Assembly: GCA_964450645.1 (NCBI GenBank)
Contig: CAYVEB010000010.1
Coordinates: 1 to 55,930, forward strand
Reading direction: 5' to 3'
Length of the DNA stretch: 55,930 nucleotides
Origin: JAKSPM01 sp964450645
GTDB taxonomy: Bacteria > Bacillota > Clostridia > Oscillospirales > Oscillospiraceae
The translations under genes were made by a program, and so were the position numbers. Of the stretch, positions 48,107-55,492 are shown one piece after another (position 1 is the stretch's first letter; each line of letters begins with the position of its first letter). Below the pieces are notes generated by a model. The model did not search any database. It worked only from the letters and a program-made list of their open reading frames with translations, and was not told the origin of the DNA.

Positions 48107-49504
48107 TCACAAACGCCAAGCGATTTGCGCGGATTGTCCATCTATGGTGATATGGTCGATGAGCGCGGACAACAGCATACGCTTTTTGTCGGTGTCTCCG
48201 CTTTGATATCCGACCCGGTAGGCTTCCAGGGCTTGTAAAAAGAGTTCGCGCGCGGGGATCTCATCGGGGGCTTGGATCGCTTGCTGCAGCCGTTTACGTT
48301 CGGATGAAAGTGCGTTCGAACGTTGCGTGATGGTTTCCATAGGAATCGCGCCGATTTGATATAGGTCGATCAATTTGTTGATTTGCGCGTCGATCTCTTG
48401 TACTCTTGTGTGCAGGGCTTTTTTATCTACCTTTGCCGTTTTTGTTTCGGCATTTTTCAATACCTCATCCAGAACTTGCGGCTTTAGAATGAGCTCGTCA
48501 ACTTGCTGCGAGATCAGCTGATCCAATGCGGATATCTCCCAGTTGTCATTTTTGCAGTTTGGGTCTTTAATAAAACGGCGGGAGCTTTTGGCGCGCGAAT
48601 AGCAGCGGTAGTAACCGTGATTTGCGGAATAGCGCGCTCCGCAGCGCCCGCACACGACCAACCCTGAAAGAATGAACCCCGCACGAAACGGATTTTTTTG
48701 TGCGGGAGTTTTTTTCGCCTCGCGTTCGGAGCTGCCAAGCAAACGGGACGCGGCTTCAAACGTAGCCGCGTCGATCAGCGGCTGGTGTACTCCCGGATAT
48801 TCTTCCCCGGCAAACTGCACTTTTCCAATATAAATCGTGTTTTTCAACACATTTCGGACTTTTGCCGCGCTCCAATGCGTTGTGTAATTTTTTTCCAGAT
48901 AACGTTGAATGGCATTAATGGATTTGCCTGAAAGAAAGCTTGCGAATATCTCTTGAATTTGAATCGCCTCATACTCGTTCACGACCAGTTCCCCGTCTAT
49001 GTAGTTATAGCCGGTCGGACTGTTTCCTCCGCCGTGAAAATACCCGGCTTTGCATCTGCCGATCCGGCCCATGGTAAACCGCTCTGTGATCTGGTCTTTT
49101 TCAAGCTGTGCGAACACCGACAAAATGCCAATCATAGCGCGGCCAAACGGGGTAGAGGTATCAAAGTTCTCGTTAATGCTTACGAAATCGGTTCCGTTTG
49201 CGATAAAACCGTCTTCAATGAGAGACATGGTGTCTTTTTGGCTTCTGGAAAGACGATCCAGCTTATAGACAATTACAGCATCAACAGGATTCAAACGAAT
49301 TGCTTGCAGCATCTCTTGAAGAGCCGGGCGATCTGTGTTGCCGCCGGAATAACCGCCGTCGGTATAAATGTGCAGTAAAGTCCATCCTTTTGCGGCGCAA
49401 TAGGCTTTTAGGCGTGAAGTCTGCTCCTCAATAGAGTAGTTTTCCAATTGGTTTTCCGTGGATACGCGGACATACCCGAATACCATCATAGATTCCTTTG
49501 ACAT
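48107..49504 (-). CDS. Large serine recombinase (integrase)
   Basis: 465 residues from the ATG at 49504 (GAGAAGGTGATCCT upstream). The resolvase-type catalytic domain has S15 in GYVRVSTENQ, VIVYKLDRLSRSQKDT and FDTSTPFGRAMIGILSVFAQ. A recombinase domain and a zinc ribbon follow (VCGRCGARYSANHGYYRCY with later C), then a C-terminal coiled coil (LHTRVQEIDAQINKLIDLYQ). This is the architecture of phage and ICE integrases such as TndX/phiC31-type. It lies at the element edge, 24 bases from the feoB fragment, so it catalyses integration there. Confidence 0.95.
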   Translation of the reverse strand: MSKESMMVFGYVRVSTENQLENYSIEEQTSRLKAYCAAKGWTLLHIYTDGGYSGGNTDRPALQEMLQAIRLNPVDAVIVYKLDRLSRSQKDTMSLIEDGFIANGTDFVSINENFDTSTPFGRAMIGILSVFAQLEKDQITERFTMGRIGRCKAGYFHGGGNSPTGYNYIDGELVVNEYEAIQIQEIFASFLSGKSINAIQRYLEKNYTTHWSAAKVRNVLKNTIYIGKVQFAGEEYPGVHQPLIDAATFEAASRLLGSSEREAKKTPAQKNPFRAGFILSGLVVCGRCGARYSANHGYYRCYSRAKSSRRFIKDPNCKNDNWEISALDQLISQQVDELILKPQVLDEVLKNAETKTAKVDKKALHTRVQEIDAQINKLIDLYQIGAIPMETITQRSNALSSERKRLQQAIQAPDEIPARELFLQALEAYRVGYQSGDTDKKRMLLSALIDHITIDGQSAQIAWRL

Positions 49505-49560
49505 AGGATCACCTTCTCTAATATGTATGAATGGATGCCAGCTATAAGCAATAATTTGGC

Positions 49561-49589
49561 TTGATTTTTTCATAGGAGTGTGCTATTAT
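49561..49589 (+). promoter_or_regulatory. Promoter divergent from the integrase
   Basis: TTGATT (49561-49566), 17 bases, TATTAT (49584-49589). It points right towards a short structured transcript that ends at 49677, with no plus-strand gene behind it. Confidence 0.6.
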
Positions 49590-49595
49590 AAACGA

Positions 49596-49677
49596 GCAGA
49601 CAACCCCCTTACATTGTCAGTTGGTTTTTCTGCACGGCCGTTCCTGTGTGTCAGACAGGGACGGCCAATTTTTATTT
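49596..49677 (+). ncRNA. Candidate small RNA of about 80 nt
   Basis: Between the promoter and a terminator the transcript can fold as two hairpins. GCAGA (near 49595-49599) pairs with TCTGC (near 49629-49633), enclosing inner complementary stretches (CAAC/GTTG). The second is the terminator stem GGCCGTTCCTGT/ACAGGGACGGCC (49636-49647/49655-49666), then TTTTT. No ORF of note is inside. The 3' end converges on, and slightly overlaps, a minus-strand reading frame. Function unknown. Confidence 0.5.
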
Positions 49678-49734
49678 ACTGTGCTTTTTTATCGCTTCAA
49701 TATCCTGCGCCATGGAGCGAATAACGGTTTTCAT
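49672..49734 (-). CDS. Possible 20-residue peptide downstream of the GIY-YIG gene
   Basis: MKTVIRSMAQDIEAIKKHSK is open on the minus strand. GGAGG lies 14 bases before the ATG, which is long. The same frame is open upstream without a start codon right back to the stop of the GIY-YIG gene (49789), as if that gene once read through. Weak evidence; it could be a small gene or a remnant. Confidence 0.3.
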   Translation of the reverse strand: MKTVIRSMAQDIEAIKKHSK

Positions 49735-49788
49735 GAATGTAACTTCATCCTCCGGCGCTTCAACGCGATTCTTCGGGACGGCTGAATT

Positions 49789-51303
49789 TTATTCTTCCTC
49801 ATCGTAGCCGTTCTCCAGGGCGACCTCAGTAAACGATTCCCAGCGCGCGCGTTCGGCGGGGTCTTCCTGGATGCGCTTATTAATTGCCAATGTCTCCCGA
49901 TATTGCTCAGCAGCGGCAACAAGCGTCCAATGAACATTCAATTTTTGACTGTCAACGATTTTTTGTATTGTAGCTAGATCAACCCGGAAAAATTCTTTTT
50001 TGGAATTTACTTTGTTTAGGCGCATGATGGACAAGTCTTTATGAAGCTGGCTTTCAAGCGCCGGCGCATCGTCGCTCTCTATGAAAGCGTGTACATCGAA
50101 CGGAAACGGAACAGAGGCGTCTCCCAACTCCCGAACACGGTCAAGTGGATCCAGGCGCCGGGTCATGCCAACCTTGTACACGTTTTCCCCAAAGGATCCA
50201 ATATTAGAAATAATATACACCGTACCCTTTTTCGTCTGCTGCGCCATGGACAAGGCTCGCTGGCCTTTCTCTTCTGCGGTATTTAATTTTTCCTCCAATT
50301 CTTGCAATTGCGCCTCGTATTTTGCTTTTTGTGCTTCGCTCGCCTTGGCAAGCATTTCTTGCGCTTTCTCCATAGCCTTTTTTATCATTTCTTCTTCTTT
50401 GGCGGCTTCTTTTTGCGCCCGTTCAAATTCTTTACGGGCCTTCTCCTCTTCCCGCATCTTTTCCCTAAGCGCGCGTTGCTCTTCGGCTGCCTTTGACCGG
50501 AACTCCTGAACAATAACAGCCCACTTCAATTCATCCAAACGCGCGTTTAAGTATTCTTCCGTAATTTTCGCCTCGCGGAAAGCGGATCCGTTTATATTGA
50601 CAATTTCAAAAGCATCCCGAATTTTTTGCTCCAAAATTCCGTAGTTGTCTTTCTTTACTTTAGAAAGAATCGAATCGACTTTCCCGTTGAATGCGTCGGT
50701 CACAAACTGTGTCGCCGTGGTTCTGCGGGAAACAACAGCATATTTGCACTCGGCGGCTTGACCTTCTTTGACCATTTTCGCCGATGTTGCGCGGGCTTCT
50801 TTTAGCTTTTGCCCAGCTTCTGTAAATCCAAAGCTCTCGGCAAGATCATCCAAAAGAGAATATGCCGGCTTCAACCATTCGTCGCCGTAACCTTCAATTG
50901 TCCGTTTAAACGCATTTGTTGCTTTCTCATATGCTGCCATCTGCGACCGAGCTTCAGATGCTTTTGTTTCAGCCTCAGAAATGGTAGATTTTGCGTTTGC
51001 TTCAGCCTCTGAAATAATTTGTCTGGCCTGGTTTTCGGCGGCGTCGATTTTTTGCTGCACTGCGGATTCTTCAGCGGAAAGGTCGGCGCGAATTTTCTTA
51101 ACCTCTTCTTCAACGTCAATAATAATGCCATATTTTTGCAACAATGCATCTTTTTCAGCTTTCGTGCTGTTAAGCTGCGTTTCTAGCGTATGGTTCTCAC
51201 TTGAAAGCGTTTCTCCTCGCTTTTGTGCAGTTTGCCATAACGCAAAAAATACACCGGCGGCGGCAAGTGCGAATAGGGCTAAAATCCATGCGGCAGTTTC
51301 CAT
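49789..51303 (-). CDS. Membrane-anchored coiled-coil protein with C-terminal GIY-YIG (T5orf172/DUF4041-type) domain
   Basis: 504 residues. One membrane helix (6-23, WILALFALAAAGVFFALW) leads into a long coiled coil (30-130). A middle region follows (about 140-260, DUF4041-like), then a second charged coiled coil (270-350) and a GIY-YIG-type nuclease fold from 361. VYI (362-364), YKVG (376-379), R383 and E417 sit at the catalytic positions. Such proteins occur in phages and prophages; their substrate is not established. AGGAGGAATCGAT precedes the ATG. It follows the repressor gene by 61 bases on the same strand, so it should be made in the lysogenic state. A role in excluding other phages is inference. 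Confidence 0.85.
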   Translation of the reverse strand: METAAWILALFALAAAGVFFALWQTAQKRGETLSSENHTLETQLNSTKAEKDALLQKYGIIIDVEEEVKKIRADLSAEESAVQQKIDAAENQARQIISEAEANAKSTISEAETKASEARSQMAAYEKATNAFKRTIEGYGDEWLKPAYSLLDDLAESFGFTEAGQKLKEARATSAKMVKEGQAAECKYAVVSRRTTATQFVTDAFNGKVDSILSKVKKDNYGILEQKIRDAFEIVNINGSAFREAKITEEYLNARLDELKWAVIVQEFRSKAAEEQRALREKMREEEKARKEFERAQKEAAKEEEMIKKAMEKAQEMLAKASEAQKAKYEAQLQELEEKLNTAEEKGQRALSMAQQTKKGTVYIISNIGSFGENVYKVGMTRRLDPLDRVRELGDASVPFPFDVHAFIESDDAPALESQLHKDLSIMRLNKVNSKKEFFRVDLATIQKIVDSQKLNVHWTLVAAAEQYRETLAINKRIQEDPAERARWESFTEVALENGYDEEE

Positions 51304-51364
51304 ATCGATTCCTCCTCTTATTTTTTTCTCTTATTGGGGGCATCTTTTTCTTTCCAGAGGTTTG

Positions 51365-52606
51365 CTACAGGGTGAAATAATCTTTCGTACACACGCCGAG
51401 AATTTTCCCTTCTGTGAAAATGGGTTCATCCTCGGTGGCATGGATCGTGGGGTATTCCGCATTGTGGGAAATCAGGCCACTTGGTCCGGCTTCTTTCACG
51501 AAAACATGGCCGCTTTTTACAAATACACCAATCTCCCCGACCTGGATTGTCTGCTGGGCGCGGACAAAGAGCAAATCTCCATTATGAAAGGTGGGTTCCA
51601 TGCTGTCGCCATCGACCGAGATAATAAAAGAAGTTCCAACTGGCGGCCGCTTTACCAAATCAATCAGTTCGTAGGAATCATCATCATTGAAGTCGCCGTA
51701 ACCGGCGGAGGCGGGCTGCATATAGCGCGATACGGGGAACAACTCTATCACTTTTTCTTGAGCTGATTGAGAAAACATTTCATCGCACCGGGCTTTTTCA
51801 CAATCCAATACCGCTGTTACCGTGTTCTTGCCATAATCGTCAAGGGCACGGTATTTTTTTATATGCTCTGATTCACTTTTTGATAACGATAATGAAACTT
51901 TAGCCGTGGCGTCATCTGAAATGCCCAAGATATAGTCCGCAGATACGTTAAATTTTTTGGCTATTTCAATGATATAAGCATGACCTGGTTCACGTTCACC
52001 AGTTTCATATTTTGTAATAGTTGCATATGGCTTACCGAGTTCTTCAGCAAGCCGTTTCCGAGTGTACCCATTTGACTCTCGAATTTTAACCAATCTTTCT
52101 GGTGTGCCCATGGTCTCACATCCCTTTCTAGGGGTGTCCTCGCCGGTCAACAAAAATTCTTCAGACACTTCGAGGTATCTCGCAATTTTGACTAACCTAT
52201 CAGCGGGAAGCATACCGTTTCGTAATTGGCTTATATACCCATTCCCAAACTTTAAGTCCCTTTCCAGCCTTGAAATCGGTATTTTTCGCTCTTTACAGAT
52301 ACTTTTCACTCTTTCAACGCAATTCATGAGTTCCCGGCACTCGTTCTGCATCGCATAGGTGAAATCATCAAAGCCAATGTCGGGGGCGGGTGTGGGAGAA
52401 TTTTCTTTTTTATCGTCTGCCAATTCCTCTACGGTAACACCAAGTTTTTCGGCGATAGCGGAAAGCCTGTCATATGGAGGACAACCTTTCGCGTTTTCCC
52501 AACGCGCAATTACGCCATTGCCAATTCCCAACTCTCGTTCAAGTTGCGCCAGAGACGTATTTTTAAGTTTACAAAGGGCCCTTATTTTGTCAACAGGAAA
52601 CGGCAT
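51365..52606 (-). CDS. Phage repressor with three tandem XRE HTH domains fused to an S24 (LexA/CI-like) autoprotease
   Basis: 413 residues. HTH1 (about 6-62) has LERELGIGNGVIARWENAKG. HTH2 (about 98-154) has LERDLKFGNGYISQLRNG. HTH3 (about 168-228) has LAEELGKPYATITKYETGER. A linker follows, then the peptidase S24 domain: a candidate self-cleavage site A301-G302 in QPASAGYGD, nucleophile S335 in VDGDSMEPTF and general base K371 in HVFVKEAG. CI and LexA normally carry a single HTH, so three in one chain is unusual. It should hold the element dormant and be inactivated by RecA filaments after DNA damage. AGGAGGAAATTTTTT precedes the ATG. Confidence 0.93.
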   Translation of the reverse strand: MPFPVDKIRALCKLKNTSLAQLERELGIGNGVIARWENAKGCPPYDRLSAIAEKLGVTVEELADDKKENSPTPAPDIGFDDFTYAMQNECRELMNCVERVKSICKERKIPISRLERDLKFGNGYISQLRNGMLPADRLVKIARYLEVSEEFLLTGEDTPRKGCETMGTPERLVKIRESNGYTRKRLAEELGKPYATITKYETGEREPGHAYIIEIAKKFNVSADYILGISDDATAKVSLSLSKSESEHIKKYRALDDYGKNTVTAVLDCEKARCDEMFSQSAQEKVIELFPVSRYMQPASAGYGDFNDDDSYELIDLVKRPPVGTSFIISVDGDSMEPTFHNGDLLFVRAQQTIQVGEIGVFVKSGHVFVKEAGPSGLISHNAEYPTIHATEDEPIFTEGKILGVCTKDYFTL

Positions 52607-52624
52607 AAAAAATTTCCTCCTAAA

Positions 52625-52688
52625 ATAGCAAAATTGCTATTGACAATTAGCAGAATAGCTATTATAATAGAAACCATACAGGGGGCAA
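52625..52688. promoter_or_regulatory. Divergent repressor/early promoters with overlapping operators
   Basis: Plus strand: TTGACA (52640-52645), 17 bases, TATAAT (52663-52668), a perfect match. Minus strand: TTGCCC (52688-52683), 16 bases, TATAAT (52666-52661), sharing the -10 region. Operators: ATAGCAA-aa-TTGCTAT (52625-52640) abuts the plus -35, and TTAGC-agaata-GCTAT (52647-52662) fills its spacer. Occupancy would block the early promoter first, like a lambda CI/Cro switch. Confidence 0.82.
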
Positions 52689-52803
52689 CCATAACAGACC
52701 CCCAAAAATGCGGGCCTTTAGTAAATATGAGTCATATTAAGCCTATTTAGAATAGCATATTTTCTAATGCCCGTCAAGATGGAAGGAGGAGATTTTTATA
52801 AGT
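52681..52803 (+). promoter_or_regulatory. Early leader with hairpin and further dyads
   Basis: GGGGG (52681-52685) pairs with CCCCC (52699-52703). AATATGA-g-TCATATT (52724-52738) is a perfect 7-bp dyad. A third ATAGCA half-site lies within TTAGAATAGCATATTTTCTAA near 52746, written here as TTAGAA...TTCTAA. These may be extra operators. AAGGAGGAG precedes the Cro-like gene. Confidence 0.4.
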
Positions 52804-53058
52804 TTGGCAAAAAACATTAAAGCCCTGTGTTCGGCTCGAAAATTAACATTTGCCGAACTTGAAAGGGCAACCGGCCTCGGCAACGGCGTCATCGCGAGGT
52901 GGGAGCGGTCCTCTCCGCGCGTGGACAGCGTGCAGAAGGTTGCCGACTATTTCGGCGTGACCGTGGACGAATTGCTGGAGGACGCCGGGCAGTCGGCCTG
53001 GACACCTTCAGATAACATTCATCCTGATGGCCGAGGAGATGAATATGAAAGGAAGTGA
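52804..53058 (+). CDS. Cro-like XRE HTH regulator
   Basis: 84 residues, TTG start behind AAGGAGGAGATTTTTATAAG. The HTH (about residues 4-58) contains LERATGLGNGVIARWERSSP, whose GNGVIARWE is identical to HTH1 of the divergent repressor, so both should read the same operator. FGVTVDELLEDAG ends the domain. As first gene of the early transcript it fits the Cro role. The next small gene overlaps its end. Confidence 0.87.
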   Translation: MAKNIKALCSARKLTFAELERATGLGNGVIARWERSSPRVDSVQKVADYFGVTVDELLEDAGQSAWTPSDNIHPDGRGDEYERK

Positions 53059-53161
53059 TAGTAATTGTTTTTCCCAAATGAGGAGAATTCTTGACAACAA
53101 ATATGGGAAGCGGTGTTTCGCACTGAATTGGACGAGCAAGAAAATCATAATTTTGAATTGA
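53045..53161 (+). CDS. Small hypothetical phage protein (38 aa)
   Basis: MKGSDSNCFSQMRRILDNKY, then GKRCFALNWTSKKIIILN. GAGGAGATGAAT gives a good SD inside the previous gene. No family recognised. It overlaps the Cro-like gene by 14 bases. Confidence 0.5.
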   Translation: MKGSDSNCFSQMRRILDNKYGKRCFALNWTSKKIIILN

Positions 53162-53171
53162 GGTGATCGAT

Positions 53172-53387
53172 ATGAAAAAGGAACCCAAGAAAGAGCCCAA
53201 GGTTATCAATATTATGGCGGACGGATCGATCTGTGATGATCTGAGTACATATCTTGCTAGGAGCGGTGCGAAGCTGCCGGATCTTGCTTGCAGGCTTATC
53301 GCAGAATTTATCCGCGATGGCAGCGAAATTTTACAGAAGAGACAAGCTGAAACCGATCATGCAGCTGCTGAGGAGGTTCGGACATGA
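53172..53387 (+). CDS. Small basic hypothetical phage protein (71 aa)
   Basis: Starts MKKEPKKEPKVINIMADGSI, followed by a helical stretch LSTYLARSGAKLPDLACRLI and an acidic tail. TTGAGGTGATCGAT gives the SD for the ATG at 53172; the GTG at 53163 is inside it. The stop overlaps the next start (ATGA). It could be a small DNA- or RNA-binding protein. No family assigned. Confidence 0.6.
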   Translation: MKKEPKKEPKVINIMADGSICDDLSTYLARSGAKLPDLACRLIAEFIRDGSEILQKRQAETDHAAAEEVRT

Positions 53388-53533
53388 ATTTTCTTACACA
53401 GGCTATTGCGGAGGGCGCTGGCTTTTGCCTGCTCCTGATCGCCCCGTTTTTGGCCTACGCCGCGTGGCGCCTGGGCCTGGGACTTGGGGAAGATCTTGCA
53501 AATTTGACGGGACGAAAATCGCGGCGATCATAA
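53384..53533 (+). CDS. Small single-helix membrane protein (49 aa)
   Basis: MNFLTQAIAEGAGFCLLLIA, PFLAYAAWRLGLGLGEDLAN, then TGRKSRRS. One hydrophobic helix and a basic C-terminus, so probably inner-membrane with the tail in the cytoplasm. GAGGAGGTTCGGAC precedes the ATG and the start overlaps the previous stop. Unknown function; it could be holin-like, but its early position argues against lysis. Confidence 0.55.
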   Translation: MNFLTQAIAEGAGFCLLLIAPFLAYAAWRLGLGLGEDLANLTGRKSRRS

Positions 53534-53548
53534 AAGGCTAAAGTGATT

Positions 53549-53761
53549 ATGATTATTATTGAAAATGCAAAGCGGTATTGCCTTTACTGCCGCACCAACC
53601 GCCGCCAAAAATGGCAGTACGCAAAATACGCGGGCGCTTTTGAGAGCGTGGAAAAAGGTGTAGAGTGCATCAAGGAACACTGGCCCGGTATCTCGTTTCA
53701 ATATCTGGTCCAGGATACGCACACAGGCGATGAATACGTAAACAGTTTTAACCCCGCTTGA
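53549..53761 (+). CDS. Hypothetical phage protein (70 aa)
   Basis: MIIIENAKRYCLYCRTNRRQ, KWQYAKYAGAFESVEKGVEC, with aromatic and basic residues and a CxxC near the start. GTG at 53543 is an alternative start. No family recognised. It follows the small membrane protein by 15 bases. Confidence 0.6.
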   Translation: MIIIENAKRYCLYCRTNRRQKWQYAKYAGAFESVEKGVECIKEHWPGISFQYLVQDTHTGDEYVNSFNPA

Positions 53762-53826
53762 TGCTGGCCCCGGTGGTTTTGGGCCAAAAAGGCTGGGCTA
53801 TCGGCTGGACGGGCAGAAAGGATGAA

Positions 53827-54129
53827 ATGATTATGAAAAAAACCGGGTACACAATCAGATGTTCTTACAAGAATTACATTACCCTTGAGTGGGAAGGAAA
53901 ATTCGTTTTCTGTTTGAATAACGATCTTTATTATGCGGAAGAAATAATATACAAAATTGAAGAAAGAACCGGGATGGATTTTCAGGACATTCCGATTAAA
54001 GGAAGCAGGGAAGATTTTCAGGGATTGGTTTTCTTCAACGGCGGCTGGAAGCGGGATTTCTGGAAGGAATTCCCCGACAAGCGGGAAGTCAAATCCTATA
54101 TGAATCTGAAAAAGGGGATCGTGAAATGA
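53827..54129 (+). CDS. Hypothetical phage protein (100 aa)
   Basis: MIMKKTGYTIRCSYKNYITL, then WEGKFVFCLNNDLYYAEEII and an acidic, aromatic C-terminal half. AGAAAGGATGAA directly before the ATG at 53827 decides the start; the frame is open back to 53758, but that part has no SD. The stop overlaps the next start (ATGA). Function unknown. Confidence 0.6.
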   Translation: MIMKKTGYTIRCSYKNYITLEWEGKFVFCLNNDLYYAEEIIYKIEERTGMDFQDIPIKGSREDFQGLVFFNGGWKRDFWKEFPDKREVKSYMNLKKGIVK

Positions 54130-54320
54130 AACAAAGTTTGAATATGAAATGTACAAAATGCGGTGAAGAATACACAGAAGACGATCTGCGGGAACTACGG
54201 GAGATGGGTGAACAGTTCAGTGTGAATCCGTTCATCTGCCCGGACTGCTACGATGTTTTTTCACGTAAATGTCTGGAAGATCAATTCAATGAGTTAATGC
54301 AGACAGAAGGGAAGGGGTGA
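54126..54320 (+). CDS. Small zinc-ribbon protein (64 aa)
   Basis: MKQSLNMKCTKCGEEYTEDD and FICPDCYDVFSRKCLEDQF give a CxxC...CxxC zinc ribbon (C9, C12, C38, C41). Overlap with the previous gene (ATGA) indicates coupling. Such ribbons are common in phage early regions and may bind nucleic acid or protein. No specific name. Confidence 0.65.
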   Translation: MKQSLNMKCTKCGEEYTEDDLRELREMGEQFSVNPFICPDCYDVFSRKCLEDQFNELMQTEGKG

Positions 54321-54327
54321 GATAAAG

Positions 54328-54540
54328 ATGATGTTTGATTACTCTAAATTGAGAGGAAAAATCAAAGAAAAATTCAAAACGGAAAGCAGATTCGCAAAAG
54401 AACTTGGCATTTCTACTGTTTCTCTTTCTGCAAAGTTAAATAACAAAGTTGAATTTTCGCAAGGCGAAATGGTTAAATGCTGCGATTTGCTAGAAATTCC
54501 AAAAGAATATTTACCTGTATTTTTTTACACAAAAAGTTAA
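54328..54540 (+). CDS. DUF739-family phage HTH protein
   Basis: 70 residues, MMFDYSKLRGKIKEKFKTES, FAKELGISTVSLSAKLNNKV, EFSQGEMVKCCDLLEIPKEY, ending PVFFYTKS. It matches the DUF739 Cro-like HTH family found in prophages of Firmicutes. GGGGTGAGATAAAG is the SD. A second in-frame ATG follows directly. It probably regulates the element's early genes. Confidence 0.85.
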   Translation: MMFDYSKLRGKIKEKFKTESRFAKELGISTVSLSAKLNNKVEFSQGEMVKCCDLLEIPKEYLPVFFYTKS

Positions 54541-54581
54541 GCTTATTTAATTTTTGAAGGTGGTAGAAAGGATGAAACGAA

Positions 54582-55283
54582 ATGAACGAATTACAATCTA
54601 TGAAGATTTGCGAAAGAGAAATTACCGTTAAGGAATATGACGGTAAGCGCGTAGTTACTTTTAAGGATATTGACCGGGTACACCACAGGCCGGATGGAAC
54701 AGCAAGAAAACGCTTCAACGATAATAAAAAACATTTCATTGAAGGTGAAGATTTTTATGCGATTCCTGAGCCGTCCGAAATTCGGACGCTTGGTTTTACA
54801 AGAGCGCAGGGCGGCTTACCGGATAAAATCATCCTTATCACAGAATCAGGGTATTTGATGCTTGTAAAATCTTTCACTGATGATCTGGCATGGGATGTTC
54901 AAAGGCAGTTGGTAAACTGCTACTTCCGCCAAAAAGAAGTTGTTAAAGCCTATATATCCACAAGGCCGCTAACAACAGATGATTACATGGATGCGGCAAA
55001 GGCAATAGCAAAATGCCACAACAGCAGACTGCCGATTGTGCTTGATCTGTATAGGAAAGCGGGGCTGGATGTCAGCAGAATTGAAACGCAAAAGGCCACG
55101 CCGGATGAAGCTGACATTATGGAGCTGGCGGAGCTTCTCAACCAGTACACATTGACGGAACTTTGCAAAATATTGAACATCTGCAAATCTTCCATTTATT
55201 ACTACAAAACCGGGAAGCATAGCCCTCGGAAAGAACGTAGGGAAGAAATAATCAGAATATTAAAAAGGAGTGAATTACATTGA
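54582..55283 (+). CDS. ORF6N-domain phage antirepressor-like protein
   Basis: 233 residues. The N-terminal ORF6N domain (about 8-120) reads VKEYDGKRVVTFKDIDRVHH, GTARKRFNDNKKHFIEGEDF and ILITESGYLMLVKSFTDDLA. The C-terminal part has an HTH-like segment, LTELCKILNICKSSIYYYKT, with basic residues after it. Proteins of this type oppose phage repressors or regulate early genes. Here it would be a candidate partner or antagonist of the triple-HTH repressor. The ATG follows AGAAAGGATGAAACGA. Confidence 0.88.
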   Translation: MNELQSMKICEREITVKEYDGKRVVTFKDIDRVHHRPDGTARKRFNDNKKHFIEGEDFYAIPEPSEIRTLGFTRAQGGLPDKIILITESGYLMLVKSFTDDLAWDVQRQLVNCYFRQKEVVKAYISTRPLTTDDYMDAAKAIAKCHNSRLPIVLDLYRKAGLDVSRIETQKATPDEADIMELAELLNQYTLTELCKILNICKSSIYYYKTGKHSPRKERREEIIRILKRSELH

Positions 55284-55471
55284 AAAAGGTGGTTGCAGCC
55301 TATATTGATCGAATTTTCGAATTCGATTCGCAGGAAGAAGTGGCGGCATACATTGAAAAATTGCGCAGCCTGAAAAAAATGTTCCGCATTGTCCAGCGTG
55401 AAGATGCCGGGGGCAGATGCCGGGTGAGGATTCAGGAACAGTATAATTCAAGTCCCATGATTGGGGGTTAA
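55280..55471 (+). CDS. Small hypothetical phage protein (63 aa)
   Basis: TTG start overlapping the ORF6N stop, behind AAAAAGGAGTGAATTACA. Reads MKKVVAAYIDRIFEFDSQEE, VAAYIEKLRSLKKMFRIVQR and a basic C-terminus. Probably a helix plus beta strand. No family recognised. Confidence 0.6.
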   Translation: MKKVVAAYIDRIFEFDSQEEVAAYIEKLRSLKKMFRIVQREDAGGRCRVRIQEQYNSSPMIGG

Positions 55472-55492
55472 ACAAGGAAAGGATGAAGTGAA

